From NCBI RefSeq assembly GCF_000153125.2, contig NZ_CM002299.1, forward strand, positions 4,195,338 through 4,259,337: 64,000 nt of DNA. The letters are read 5' to 3'. The stretch comes from Congregibacter litoralis KT71 (GTDB lineage: Bacteria; Pseudomonadota; Gammaproteobacteria; Pseudomonadales; Halieaceae). Shown here one piece after another: positions 19,168 through 27,321 of the stretch (the stretch's first letter is position 1; each line of letters begins with the position of its first letter). Below the pieces are notes generated by a model. The model had not been told where the DNA came from, searched no databases, and worked only from the letters and a program-made list of their open reading frames with translations. A program made the position numbers and the translations under genes.

Positions 19168-19664
19168 GACTGCGCTCCCTTTTTACCATTGAGAGTGGCC
19201 GCGGTGCGATCACCACCGGCGATAGCCGCAGCGCGATGGATGCCTTCACGCACCCGGGGCAACGTACCGCAACGACAAACATTGGTCATGCGCTGATTGA
19301 TGTCTTCATCGCTGGGGTTGGGTACCTCCGCAAGCAAGGCGGAGGCCGCCATGATCATCCCGGGCTGACAGTAGCCGCACTGAGGCGTATCGATCTCTAC
19401 CCAGGCCTGCTGCACAGGATGGCTCGCATCCTCGGACAGGCCTTCAATGGTTGTGATCGCCTTACCCTCAGCGGCGCTGGCGGGATAGACGCAGGATCGC
19501 ATGGCCTTGCCGTCCACGTGGACCGTGCAGGCGCCACACTGGGCAATACCGCAGCCGTACTTTGTACCGGTGAGACCCAGGTGGTCCCGCAGCACCCACA
19601 GAAGGGGTGTGCTGGGGTCGACATCCGCCTCCATGGACTTGCCATTCACCATCAGTTTGAGCAT
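19164..19664 (-). CDS. [2Fe-2S] subunit of the molybdenum hydroxylase (IorA-like)
   Basis: The 166-residue protein carries two [2Fe-2S] sites. The plant-ferredoxin type site is [11 protein letters not shown] followed by a fourth Cys (RSCVYP). The helical-bundle site is QCGYCQPGM plus NVCRCGT. This is the standard small subunit of xanthine-dehydrogenase-family enzymes and passes electrons from the Mo centre. The ATG at 19664 has a GAGGAA ribosome site 5-6 bp upstream, and the longer open frame upstream has no family similarity. It precedes and is coupled to the large subunit. It lacks its own signal, so it probably travels with the Tat-tagged large subunit. Confidence 0.92.
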   Translation of the reverse strand: MLKLMVNGKSMEADVDPSTPLLWVLRDHLGLTGTKYGCGIAQCGACTVHVDGKAMRSCVYPASAAEGKAITTIEGLSEDASHPVQQAWVEIDTPQCGYCQPGMIMAASALLAEVPNPSDEDINQRMTNVCRCGTLPRVREGIHRAAAIAGGDRTAATLNGKKGAQS

Positions 19665-19810
19665 GTCGGGTTCCTCTATCGACAGCGCATCAGCGCAATA
19701 TTCGGGAAATCTGTTAATCCTCACCAGACTATAGCGCAGCCGGCAAAAAATACAGGGGGCGTGGAACCACACCCCGACCTGAGGAACGCAAGGGGTTTCG
19801 GCGTGTGCTC

Positions 19811-19855
19811 GAGAGGCGTATGTTTGCGAGGCGTATGTTTGAAAGCCGCGTGCTA
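19811..19855. repeat. 15-bp tandem repeat, three units, between divergent genes
   Basis: Units gagaggcgtatgttt, gcgaggcgtatgttt and the decayed gaaagccgcgtgcta occupy 19811-19825, 19826-19840 and 19841-19855. They lie in the 238-bp divergent gap between the IorA-like gene and the MBL-fold gene, so they could affect promoter spacing. No other element was recognised in this gap. Confidence 0.8.
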
Positions 19856-19902
19856 GCCTGCTGATCTACGCCGCCGATAGGCGCCTGAAGAGAAACGCTG
19901 AC

Positions 19903-20802
19903 ATGACCTGGTTCCTGCGCATATCGATAGCTCTCATTCTGCTGGCCGTCGCCGCCTTCGGGATCTTTTTGGGTCCCGCCCACCTGCAGATCCGCGGCAT
20001 TGAACCCACCCTGCCCTCGGAAGCCGAGCTTCGCGCGCTGGCGACGACAGGCAGAGGGCCCGTGTCGATTCGTGTGGCTCAGTCCTCCTCCCAGACCGGG
20101 CCTGATCGAAATCTGAGCCACGCCGTGGTGATTATCGAATGGCCCGACGGACGACGCTTCATGATCGACGCGGCCATGGATAGGGAGGCCAGCGAGGAGT
20201 TTGGGGCTCTCATAGGCAAACTCTCTCCCGGCATGGGCCCGGTGGTGTTCAAAGGTAGCGCCGCTGATCTGCTGGGGGACGAGATCGCGACCGTCGATGG
20301 CGTGGGCTTTACCCATCTTCATGTGGACCATGTCCAGGGAGTAACGGCTTTCTGCGCGGCGCGTGGCACGGGGGCTCGCAGCTACCAGACCTTTGCCCAG
20401 GCTACGGAGCACAACCTTCACACCGAAGACAGCGCGCGGCAGCTCGAAGACTCCTGCCTGGAGCCCGTGGTGTTGCCCGGCGAGGGTCTCCTCACCCATA
20501 GCGACTTTCCCGGTCTGGGCATTGTTCCCCTGGGTGGCCACACGCCGGGATCCACGCTTTTTGCTGTGAGCATCGACGGCACTCTGTGGCTGATGAGCGG
20601 TGACATCGCCAATGTAAAAAGCAAGCTCCTCCATAACAGTGGCAAGGGCTGGGTTTACAGCACCCTGTTTGTGCCCGAGAACACCGCACGCACAGAAAGT
20701 CTTCGTCTGTGGCTGAGCGCTCTCGATGAAAAGCCCGACATTGAGGTCATTGTGGCCCACGACTTTGACGCCGCCCTCGACAGCGGTCTGCGGCCCCTCT
20801 AA
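19903..20802 (+). CDS. MBL-fold metallo-hydrolase with N-terminal membrane anchor
   Basis: The 299-residue protein starts with one hydrophobic segment (about residues 5-24), either a signal anchor or an uncleaved signal. The metallo-beta-lactamase fold follows with the zinc motif THLHVDH (His138, His140, Asp142, His143), a later GGHTPGS His and a C-terminal AHDFD segment. The family covers thiolesterases, lactonases and others, and the substrate is not evident. It points in the same direction as the class III aminotransferase 90 bp downstream. Linkage to it is possible but unproven. Confidence 0.82.
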   Translation: MTWFLRISIALILLAVAAFGIFLGPAHLQIRGIEPTLPSEAELRALATTGRGPVSIRVAQSSSQTGPDRNLSHAVVIIEWPDGRRFMIDAAMDREASEEFGALIGKLSPGMGPVVFKGSAADLLGDEIATVDGVGFTHLHVDHVQGVTAFCAARGTGARSYQTFAQATEHNLHTEDSARQLEDSCLEPVVLPGEGLLTHSDFPGLGIVPLGGHTPGSTLFAVSIDGTLWLMSGDIANVKSKLLHNSGKGWVYSTLFVPENTARTESLRLWLSALDEKPDIEVIVAHDFDAALDSGLRPL

Positions 20803-20892
20803 CACCCGCGAGGGGTTATGCCACTTGGAGGATTCACGAGTTACTATTGGGAAAACACACAGAGTAGTGAGCTGAGGAGCGAGGTAACTCCC

Positions 20893-22248
20893 ATGACCAA
20901 CGTCATTTATCCCACGACCAACTTTAAAGCCACGGAACAGATCGTTGTGGAGCGCGGCGAGGGTGTCTACGTCTACGACAATCATGGCAAGCAATATCTC
21001 GAGGGGCTTGCGGGTCTGTGGTGCACCTCCCTCGGCTACGGCAATCAGGAGCTCATAGACGCAGCCACCGCGCAGATGGGGCAACTGTCCTATTACCACG
21101 CCTTTGGCGGTAAGACCCATCCCATGATGATGGCCCTGGCGGACAAGATCCGGGACATGGTACCCGTGGACAATGCCAAGATTTTCTTCGGAAATTCCGG
21201 CAGCGATGCCAACGATACCTTTATCAAGATTTTGCGCTATTACGCCAACGCCACGGGCAGACCGGAAAAACGCAAAATCATTACCCGGGAGCGGGGCTAT
21301 CACGGCGTCACCGTCGCCGCGGGGGCGCTCACCAGTCTGCCTGCCAACCTCACTCATTTTGATGCGCCGGTAGAGGCCTTGGGGATTTTGCGCACCGATC
21401 ATCCGCACTACTACAAGGGCCGTCATCCCGGCGAAAGCGAAGAGGCCTTTGTCGATCGCATTGTGGGCAATCTTGAAAAGCTGATTCTGGCTGAAGGCGC
21501 CGACACCATCGCTGCCTTCCTCGCCGAGCCTATTACGGGTGCCAGCGGCGTTATCGTGCCCCCCGCGGGGTATTACGAAAAAGTCCAGGCCGTTCTTAAC
21601 AAGCACGACATCATGTTCTGGGCCGACGAGGTGATCTGTGGTTTTGGCCGCACGGGCAACGACTTTGGTTGCACCACCATGAATATCGAAAACCCCGCGC
21701 TCATGACCCTGGCCAAGCAGCTCTCATCGGCTTATGTGCCCATTAGCGCATCGGTGGTGCGAGGCGATATCTATGAAGCATTGGTGGAGCCGGTGTCAGA
21801 GGTTGGTGTGTTCGGTCACGGCTACACGTACTCAGGGCACCCCCTGGGGTGTGCTGTTGCCCTCAAGACTCTCGAAATTTACGAACGCGATAACATCTTC
21901 GAAAAAGCTGCGAAGACCGGTGCCTACCTCCAGAAAAAGCTCGCGCCCTTTGCCGAGCATCCCCTGGTCGGTGAGGTGCGTGGCCGCGGCCTGATCGCTG
22001 CACTGGAACTGGTGAGTGACAAAGCCACCGGCGAAGGATTCCCACCGTCTGTCGCGGGCTTTTTGACCAATGCCTGCGCCGAGGCGGGTCTCATCGGTCG
22101 ACCCGTGGCAGGCACTGCGTTCGCACTCTGCCCTCCGCTGATCATTACCGAAGCACAGATCGATGAGTTGACGGACAAGCTGGCTACGGGGCTGGATGCA
22201 ACCCTTGCCCACGTGCACAGCGAGGGTTTGCTGAAGGCGGCGAGCTAG
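20893..22248 (+). CDS. class III PLP-dependent aminotransferase
   Basis: The 451-residue enzyme belongs to the omega-amino-acid/beta-alanine-pyruvate aminotransferase group. The pyridoxal phosphate site shows NSGSDAND for phosphate binding at about 101-108, Asp245 in ADEVICGFGR, and the Schiff-base Lys275 in TLAKQLSSAY. It moves an amino group from an omega-amino acid or polyamine to pyruvate or a similar acceptor, but the exact substrate is unknown. The ATG at 20893 is preferred to the one at 20818 because a purine-rich GAGG site precedes it and the extra 25 residues are atypical. It ends head-on with the DsbA-like gene, and both stop codons share the CTAG at 22245-22248. Confidence 0.9.
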   Translation: MTNVIYPTTNFKATEQIVVERGEGVYVYDNHGKQYLEGLAGLWCTSLGYGNQELIDAATAQMGQLSYYHAFGGKTHPMMMALADKIRDMVPVDNAKIFFGNSGSDANDTFIKILRYYANATGRPEKRKIITRERGYHGVTVAAGALTSLPANLTHFDAPVEALGILRTDHPHYYKGRHPGESEEAFVDRIVGNLEKLILAEGADTIAAFLAEPITGASGVIVPPAGYYEKVQAVLNKHDIMFWADEVICGFGRTGNDFGCTTMNIENPALMTLAKQLSSAYVPISASVVRGDIYEALVEPVSEVGVFGHGYTYSGHPLGCAVALKTLEIYERDNIFEKAAKTGAYLQKKLAPFAEHPLVGEVRGRGLIAALELVSDKATGEGFPPSVAGFLTNACAEAGLIGRPVAGTAFALCPPLIITEAQIDELTDKLATGLDATLAHVHSEGLLKAAS

Positions 22249-22901
22249 GCTGCAGCTTTTGCCTCGAGCTTGGTGAGGACGCGCACAAAGGTTTCGGCTT
22301 CCTGCGCGCCCAGCACCGAGTATTTATCATTGAAGATAAAAGCGGGCACCGCGTGTATTTCGCGATCCAGCCACCAGCGCTGGTCCTCGCGCACCGCATC
22401 CGCATAGCGACCGCTGCTGATCACATCGCGGGCGTCGGTCTCGGGGAGTCCCACAGCGACTGCGGCCGAGATCAATACGTCCGCATCACTCACATCCTGC
22501 CGCTCGCTGAAAAACGCCTTGAACAGCGCCATCTTGAGCTCCGTCTGTTTGTCATGGGACTCCGCCCAGTGGAGAAGCTGATGCGCCTGAAAGGTATTCA
22601 CCACCCGCATGCCGTCAAAATAATCGAAGTGAAAACCCAGGGACTCTCCGATGCTCGACAATCGGGATCGCGCCTGCTGGCTCTGCTCCGCCGTCGACCC
22701 GTACTTCTGGGTGATATGTTCGCGAAGATCCTGCCCTTCCGGCGGCATGTTGGGATTCAGCTCGAAGGGCCTCCAGTGCACCGCGACGTCGAAGCGTCCC
22801 GGCAAGGCTGCCAGCGCTTTTTCGAATTGCTTGTAGCCAATCACGCACCAGGGACACACGACATCCGAGACGATATCGACTTTCAGATTCAGGGCTGCGA
22901 T
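22245..22901 (-). CDS. DsbA-family oxidoreductase (FrnE-like), probable AUC start
   Basis: The thioredoxin-fold 2-hydroxychromene/FrnE-type oxidoreductase has the redox motif CPWC. The reading frame has no ATG, GTG or TTG before a GTG at 22857-22859, and that GTG lies immediately in front of the CPWC. Starting there would delete the first beta strand (LNLKVDIVSDVV) that every member of the fold has. The frame is open upstream, and an ATC at 22899-22901 lies 6 nt after a strong GGAGGG. Starting there gives 218 residues with CPWC at 16-19, the family's normal size. It directly follows the epimerase gene in the same operon. A base error hiding an ATG is the main alternative. Confidence 0.82.
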   Translation of the reverse strand: MAALNLKVDIVSDVVCPWCVIGYKQFEKALAALPGRFDVAVHWRPFELNPNMPPEGQDLREHITQKYGSTAEQSQQARSRLSSIGESLGFHFDYFDGMRVVNTFQAHQLLHWAESHDKQTELKMALFKAFFSERQDVSDADVLISAAVAVGLPETDARDVISSGRYADAVREDQRWWLDREIHAVPAFIFNDKYSVLGAQEAETFVRVLTKLEAKAAA

Positions 22902-22913
22902 GGGAGACCCTCC
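22899..22913 (-). promoter_or_regulatory. Shine-Dalgarno plus candidate AUC initiation codon
   Basis: On the minus strand GGAGGG (22913-22908) is followed by six bases and then ATC (22901-22899). Spacing is ideal and there is no standard start codon in the window where one is needed. The site begins 3 bp after the TAA of the upstream epimerase gene. Confidence 0.5.
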
Positions 22914-22915
22914 GT

Positions 22916-23827
22916 TTAAAAGGTGAACAACTCCCGAAACTTTACCAAATCCTCGGTCATGGTGGAGCCGCCCGGGAGCATCTCGAGGAGACGCTCATCG
23001 CAGCTCATGGTCAGATCGTAAAGAGGGATATGCTGATCCACGAAAATGGTTTCGAGCTCGGGGTACAGCTCCTTCAGGGAATCCACGAGATCCATGGACG
23101 AGAAATCCCGATGGGAGAGGTTATACACATCGGAGTCCATGTCCCGCTTGATCATGCGGGCCAGAACCTCCACCAGGCGATAGACGCTGATATGGCTGAC
23201 CGTGTGGGCCGGATCTCCATGCACCGCAACCCGGTTGGTGAAGTGCGCGTCAAAGACAAACTGATTCACCATGGTTTCAAAACGCAGATTCTTTGAGTAG
23301 CCGTAAACATTGGCGCAGCGCAGCAGCTGCACGGGAATCTTCTCCATGAGGCGCATCACATGGTCTTCACCGCGCATTTTGGAAATGCTGTAGTAACTGT
23401 TGGGCACCCGGGGATGCTCCGTATTTGTAATGTCGCCCTGGCCGTACACGGACTGACTGCTGAGATAGATCAGACGACCAATACCCACTTCTTCAGCGGT
23501 GTACACCACCTCGGCGGTGCCCCAGTGATTGGTTTGTTCAAAGTCGTGGGCGTTTTGATCAGCAAAGGGCGTCTCGACCTTGGCGGCGAGGTGAACAACC
23601 ACGTCCATGCCTTCCATGCAGCTGCGCAGGCTGCGGGAATCGAGAATATCCGCCTGAATAAAACGCACGTTGTTTCCCGGGACTTTGCGCAAACCTGTAA
23701 AGAGGTTGTAGTTGCCCTTGCACAGGTTGTCGTACACCAGAATATCTTTGACGCCCGGCTCTGCTGACAGGCGATAAACCAGCTCATTACCTATGTAGCC
23801 GGCACCACCGGTGACCATGACTTTCAT
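22916..23827 (-). CDS. extended-SDR NAD-dependent epimerase/dehydratase
   Basis: The 303-residue protein opens with the Rossmann motif GGAGYIG (7-13) and has the Ser-Tyr-x3-Lys catalytic set in SSQSVYGQ and YYSISK. This is the layout of UDP-sugar 4-epimerases and 4,6-dehydratases. It is somewhat short and its sugar substrate is unknown. The ATG at 23827 overlaps the stop of the CysH-like gene by one base (TGATG), and the DsbA-like gene follows, so the three are one operon. Pairing of a sugar-nucleotide SDR with an APS reductase is unusual. The protein lacks the GDGYCGW motif of UDP-sulfoquinovose synthase. Confidence 0.85.
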   Translation of the reverse strand: MKVMVTGGAGYIGNELVYRLSAEPGVKDILVYDNLCKGNYNLFTGLRKVPGNNVRFIQADILDSRSLRSCMEGMDVVVHLAAKVETPFADQNAHDFEQTNHWGTAEVVYTAEEVGIGRLIYLSSQSVYGQGDITNTEHPRVPNSYYSISKMRGEDHVMRLMEKIPVQLLRCANVYGYSKNLRFETMVNQFVFDAHFTNRVAVHGDPAHTVSHISVYRLVEVLARMIKRDMDSDVYNLSHRDFSSMDLVDSLKELYPELETIFVDQHIPLYDLTMSCDERLLEMLPGGSTMTEDLVKFRELFTF

Positions 23828-24519
23828 CAGTTGCCTCCCGACACCAGCGTCGTGTTCAGACCGCACTCGGTCTTGTTCATACCGAACCAGCGGGCGTTGC
23901 GGGAATTCCCGTCGCCGAAGGCCTTCATGGTGCAGGGCTCACAGCCGATGCTGAGATAACCCTGGGCTTCCATGGGATGCTCGGGCAAGTCGTGATTCTT
24001 GCGATAGAAGTACACCATGCGCGAATCCCACTCCAACATGGGGTGGAATCGCGTGCAGCCGTGCTGGGCGGGCTCCTCCACCTGCATTGCAGCGCGCACG
24101 GAGCTTTGATCCGAACGCACGCCGTTGACCCAGATGTCGTTATCGCGCAGCACGGGCTCCAGAGGTTGTACCTTGTTCAGATAGCAGCAATGGTCCGGAT
24201 CCGAGGCGTAGAGAAAGCGCTTTTCACGATCCAGCTGCTTGATCTTGGGAACCTCCGGACGAAGAGGGATAACGTTGAGGCCCAGTTGATCCGCCAGTTG
24301 GTCGGCAAAGCGAATAGTCTGGGCAAACAAAAACCCGGTATTGGTGTAGTAAACGGGAATGTCCCGATCCACGCGGCTGATCATGTGCAGCAGGGGCAGG
24401 CTCTGAGACTGGAAGGAACTGGTGGTGAAGACTTTCTTCCCCGCATCGAGATAGCTGTGCAGTTGCTCCACCACCTTATCGGCGCGGGCTTCCAGATCTT
24501 TTTTGTCGAGAATATCCAC
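23827..24519 (-). CDS. cysH: CysH-family APS/PAPS reductase with a 4Fe-4S-type cysteine set
   Basis: The 230-residue protein has the PP-loop-like N-terminal motif TSSFQSQS, a Cys pair at 111-112, a CxxC at 193-196 and a catalytic Cys219 in KTECGLN. The CC...CxxC set is what distinguishes iron-sulphur APS reductases from the cluster-free PAPS enzyme of enteric bacteria. The family reduces activated sulphate to sulphite with thioredoxin. The usual ECGLH ends in Asn here. The start is GTG with a weak ribosome site. No cysN, cysD or cysI lies nearby. The following genes are a sugar SDR and a thiol oxidoreductase, so a specialised role, such as feeding sulphite to another product, is possible. Confidence 0.85.
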   Translation of the reverse strand: MDILDKKDLEARADKVVEQLHSYLDAGKKVFTTSSFQSQSLPLLHMISRVDRDIPVYYTNTGFLFAQTIRFADQLADQLGLNVIPLRPEVPKIKQLDREKRFLYASDPDHCCYLNKVQPLEPVLRDNDIWVNGVRSDQSSVRAAMQVEEPAQHGCTRFHPMLEWDSRMVYFYRKNHDLPEHPMEAQGYLSIGCEPCTMKAFGDGNSRNARWFGMNKTECGLNTTLVSGGN

Positions 24520-24645
24520 TTCTTGCTCGCTGTGTTTCGTGAGGCGGGCAGTCTACTGGCATTGAGCGCAGGAGTATTAGACAGCTTTGTTTCTTGCTAA
24601 TGCTTGAAGGGAATATCAGGCGAGGGGGGCATACCCTGGCTGTCT

Positions 24646-25950
24646 TCAACCCATCAAGAGCTGAAAGTAGTGGGGCGCCTTGTCTACCGCCAGAACAATG
24701 GACGTGAGTAAGCCGATGACCAGCACGAGATTACGCCACCACTCGGCCTGGAACTCGCGCATCACCGCGCGGCTGTTCACCAGCACAATCACAATGACAA
24801 AGGCCAGGGGGATCACGATGACATTGATGCCCATGAGCAAAATCACCTTGAGCAGGGCGGGAAAATCCCAGAAGGGCGCCAGGGCAGCGGCCGCGAGTAC
24901 AAACCCCGACAGCACGCGATGATAGAGTTTGTTGTCTGCGGTGAAGCGCCACTCCCTCCCCGCCATGTCCAACATGAAATAAATGGTGACCTGGGCCGCC
25001 ACCACGAGGGTGGTCATGGCCGCGGTAAACAAACCGAGGGAGAAGATCATCGGCCCCAGGGTAGAAAACAGCCCGGGCAAGGCATCCCTGAACACCGCAG
25101 ATGCCTGGGCCACGTCAGCGAAATCCGCATGATCAGGCAATGAATACAGGGCATAACCCCCGGCGATCACCACGAACATGGCATAGGCACCAAAGACAAA
25201 ACCCATATTGATGATGGCCTGGCGGAACGCTTTTTTCAGCTCGTCACGACTCCCACCATCATCGGCACACATGTAGGGCATACCCAACAACGCCGCCGGC
25301 GCCACCGCCGCCCCCACCATGGCGATGATGGAACTGGTAGCAACGCGGGGAGCACCGCCGCCGGGCACGGGTAAGTCTTCGGGAAGCGAGGGAACAAAGC
25401 CTGCCAGAATCGCCGGAAGCTCCACCAGCCCCCGCAGCGCGACCACCAGAAAACACAGGAACATCAACACCATGAGCAGGGTCATCACCCGCTGCATGCG
25501 CTGATAGCCGCGGGAAAACACCAACCACAGCACGGCGCCGGAGAGGACCACGGACAACAGCACCTCAATACCCAAAGACATAGGTGCACCGCCCCGCCCG
25601 CTGCCAACTCCCAACAAGGTCTGAAACGCCGAGGACATGACCGATATCTGTCCCATGGTGACCAGAAAGTGCACCGGGACCACGAGGAACAGAATCAACC
25701 AGGCCAGAGTCGCGCTGATGCGGCTACGTACCAGGGTGAACATACCCTGCGTCGGATTGAGAGCACCGATACGGGAGGCCGTATCGACGGAGACAACGAA
25801 CACCGGCAGCATCGCCACAATCACCCATAAGAGGTCATAGCGAAACCACGCACCGGCGAGAAGAAACGACGCCACGGCCCCGGCGCCCATGGTACCGGCG
25901 GCCATCACCGCCGCCGGCCCCACGAGGTTGCTAAAGAGTCGGACGATCAT
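24646..25950 (-). CDS. Nramp-related membrane transporter lacking the metal-ligand motifs
   Basis: The 434-residue protein has about 11 hydrophobic helices and the Nramp/LeuT-type pattern (VGPAAVMAAG at the start, RYDLLWVI after helix 1, AMVGAAVAP in helix 6). The helix-1 metal motif DPGN is replaced by MGAG and the helix-6 MPH is replaced by APA, so the transition-metal ligands of true Nramp proteins are absent. It may transport something other than Mn2+ or Fe2+. ATG 25950 is used, because the frame extends one codon to a TTG. It is upstream of the amidohydrolase/DUF885/TonB genes only by position: the amidohydrolase start lies beyond it on the same strand. Confidence 0.82.
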   Translation of the reverse strand: MIVRLFSNLVGPAAVMAAGTMGAGAVASFLLAGAWFRYDLLWVIVAMLPVFVVSVDTASRIGALNPTQGMFTLVRSRISATLAWLILFLVVPVHFLVTMGQISVMSSAFQTLLGVGSGRGGAPMSLGIEVLLSVVLSGAVLWLVFSRGYQRMQRVMTLLMVLMFLCFLVVALRGLVELPAILAGFVPSLPEDLPVPGGGAPRVATSSIIAMVGAAVAPAALLGMPYMCADDGGSRDELKKAFRQAIINMGFVFGAYAMFVVIAGGYALYSLPDHADFADVAQASAVFRDALPGLFSTLGPMIFSLGLFTAAMTTLVVAAQVTIYFMLDMAGREWRFTADNKLYHRVLSGFVLAAAALAPFWDFPALLKVILLMGINVIVIPLAFVIVIVLVNSRAVMREFQAEWWRNLVLVIGLLTSIVLAVDKAPHYFQLLMG

Positions 25951-25992
25951 CAATGCATCATCCTAAAACCGGGCAAGGACACGCCGCAGCCC

Positions 25993-27282
25993 TCACGGTG
26001 CGAGCCCATGGTCATCGCGATAGATGGCGCCGCCTTTCATCACAAAGTGGATGCGGCGAAGGGCACTGATATCCTGTGCGGGGTCCGCGTCCACAAACAG
26101 CAAATCTGCATACTTGCCCTCCGCGATAGATCCCAGGGAGTCCTCCTCACCCAGCATTTTTGCCGTTTGAATCGTGGCGGAGCGTAAAGACTCCAGGGGC
26201 GTCATACCCGCCTCCACGTAATACTCGGCCTCGCGCACCGTAGCCGTGGTCCCATCGTTGGGCTCCTGAGGTAACTGATCCGTGCCGAGACCGATATTCA
26301 CGCCCACGGCGATGGCCGTTCGGAGCGCCTCCCAGTGCTGCTGACCTACGGAGTCGCGGCGATCGAGATACCACTGGGGCGAGCCAATGCGCTCAAAGAA
26401 TGGTGCGGTCGCCGGCTGACTCACGACAATGGTAGGCACCAGCCAGGTGCCGGCACTCTTCATTTTTTGCAGTACTTTTTTATCCAGGGTGTAGCCGTGC
26501 TCAATGCTGTCCACACCGGCATCGACGGCAACGGTGGTGGCCGCCGAAGATCCCGAGTGGGCGGCTACCCTGGCGCCATAGCGATGCGCCGCATCCACCA
26601 CCGCGTTGATTTCTTCCGGCGTCATCAGCGCCTCGGCAATGTCGCCACCGTCGGTGGCGATACCACCGGAAATCAGAATCTTCACCCAGGACGCTCCCAG
26701 ACTAATCTGCTGCCGCGCCGCCTTGACCAGTTCATCGGGGCCATCAGCGTAGAGAACGCCGGGGCTGGAGCCGTGTCCCCCGGTGATGATGACGGACTCT
26801 CCCGCGGAAAAAATTCGCGGCCCGATGGACTCACCCTTGCGGATGGAGCGATCAAGGGCAAGATCGGCATGGCGGTCGTCGCCGGGGATACGAATGGTCG
26901 TGACCCCGGCGGAGAGCATGCCCCGCGCCGCAGCGGCCATGCGCAGAGCCAGAGCCGCATCCGTCTCATCAGACAGCTCGTTGGCCATTTTGCCCGGGAG
27001 AATAAGGCCGGGGTGCACATGCATGTTCATCAAGCCCGGAATGATCCACTGCCCCGTTGCATCGACTGTGCTGGCATCCTCGGGAATCGCGACAGCGTCT
27101 TTACTGCCCACCGCTGTAATGCGCTCCCCTTCGACGAGAATCACAGCGTCTTTTAGGGGGACTCCACCCTCCAGATCCACCACGGTGCCTCCCACAATGG
27201 CGGTGAGGGCAACGGCGGTGCGGGCAAACAACAGCAGGGGGAGAAGGACCGCTATAAAAAAAGCATTGGCTACAGTTTTCAT
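25993..27282 (-). CDS. exported amidohydrolase, imidazolonepropionase/prolidase-like
   Basis: The 429-residue enzyme has a clear signal peptide (hydrophobic to about residue 25, Ala-rich cleavage region). The metal site HVHPG is present in GLMNMHVHPG, with a probable carboxylated-Lys segment around SWVKILISGG, an AHSG His, IEHGY and a GLGTDQ Asp near the end. This is the periplasmic amidohydrolase type known for cleaving cyclic dipeptides or prolyl amides. The ribosome site AGGAA is 8 bp before the ATG. It lies between the DUF885 gene and the Nramp-like gene on the same strand with short gaps, so co-transcription with the TonB receptor and DUF885 protein is likely. Confidence 0.86.
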   Translation of the reverse strand: MKTVANAFFIAVLLPLLLFARTAVALTAIVGGTVVDLEGGVPLKDAVILVEGERITAVGSKDAVAIPEDASTVDATGQWIIPGLMNMHVHPGLILPGKMANELSDETDAALALRMAAAARGMLSAGVTTIRIPGDDRHADLALDRSIRKGESIGPRIFSAGESVIITGGHGSSPGVLYADGPDELVKAARQQISLGASWVKILISGGIATDGGDIAEALMTPEEINAVVDAAHRYGARVAAHSGSSAATTVAVDAGVDSIEHGYTLDKKVLQKMKSAGTWLVPTIVVSQPATAPFFERIGSPQWYLDRRDSVGQQHWEALRTAIAVGVNIGLGTDQLPQEPNDGTTATVREAEYYVEAGMTPLESLRSATIQTAKMLGEEDSLGSIAEGKYADLLFVDADPAQDISALRRIHFVMKGGAIYRDDHGLAP

Positions 27283-27321
27283 GGTTGTATTCCTGTGGTG
27301 ATGTGCCGGCCTCGGCAGCAG

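Noticed and set aside
19729..21606. A 625-residue minus-strand open frame
   Set aside because: It is antisense to the MBL-fold gene and the class III aminotransferase and has no recognisable motifs, so it is a shadow frame of GC-rich coding DNA.
22857..22859. GTG as start of the DsbA-like gene
   Set aside because: It would put the CPWC active site at residues 2-5 and remove the first strand of the fold.
22916..23827. UDP-sulfoquinovose synthase role for the SDR next to CysH
   Set aside because: It lacks the GDGYCGW N-terminal motif and is shorter than that enzyme, so only a generic sugar SDR can be claimed.
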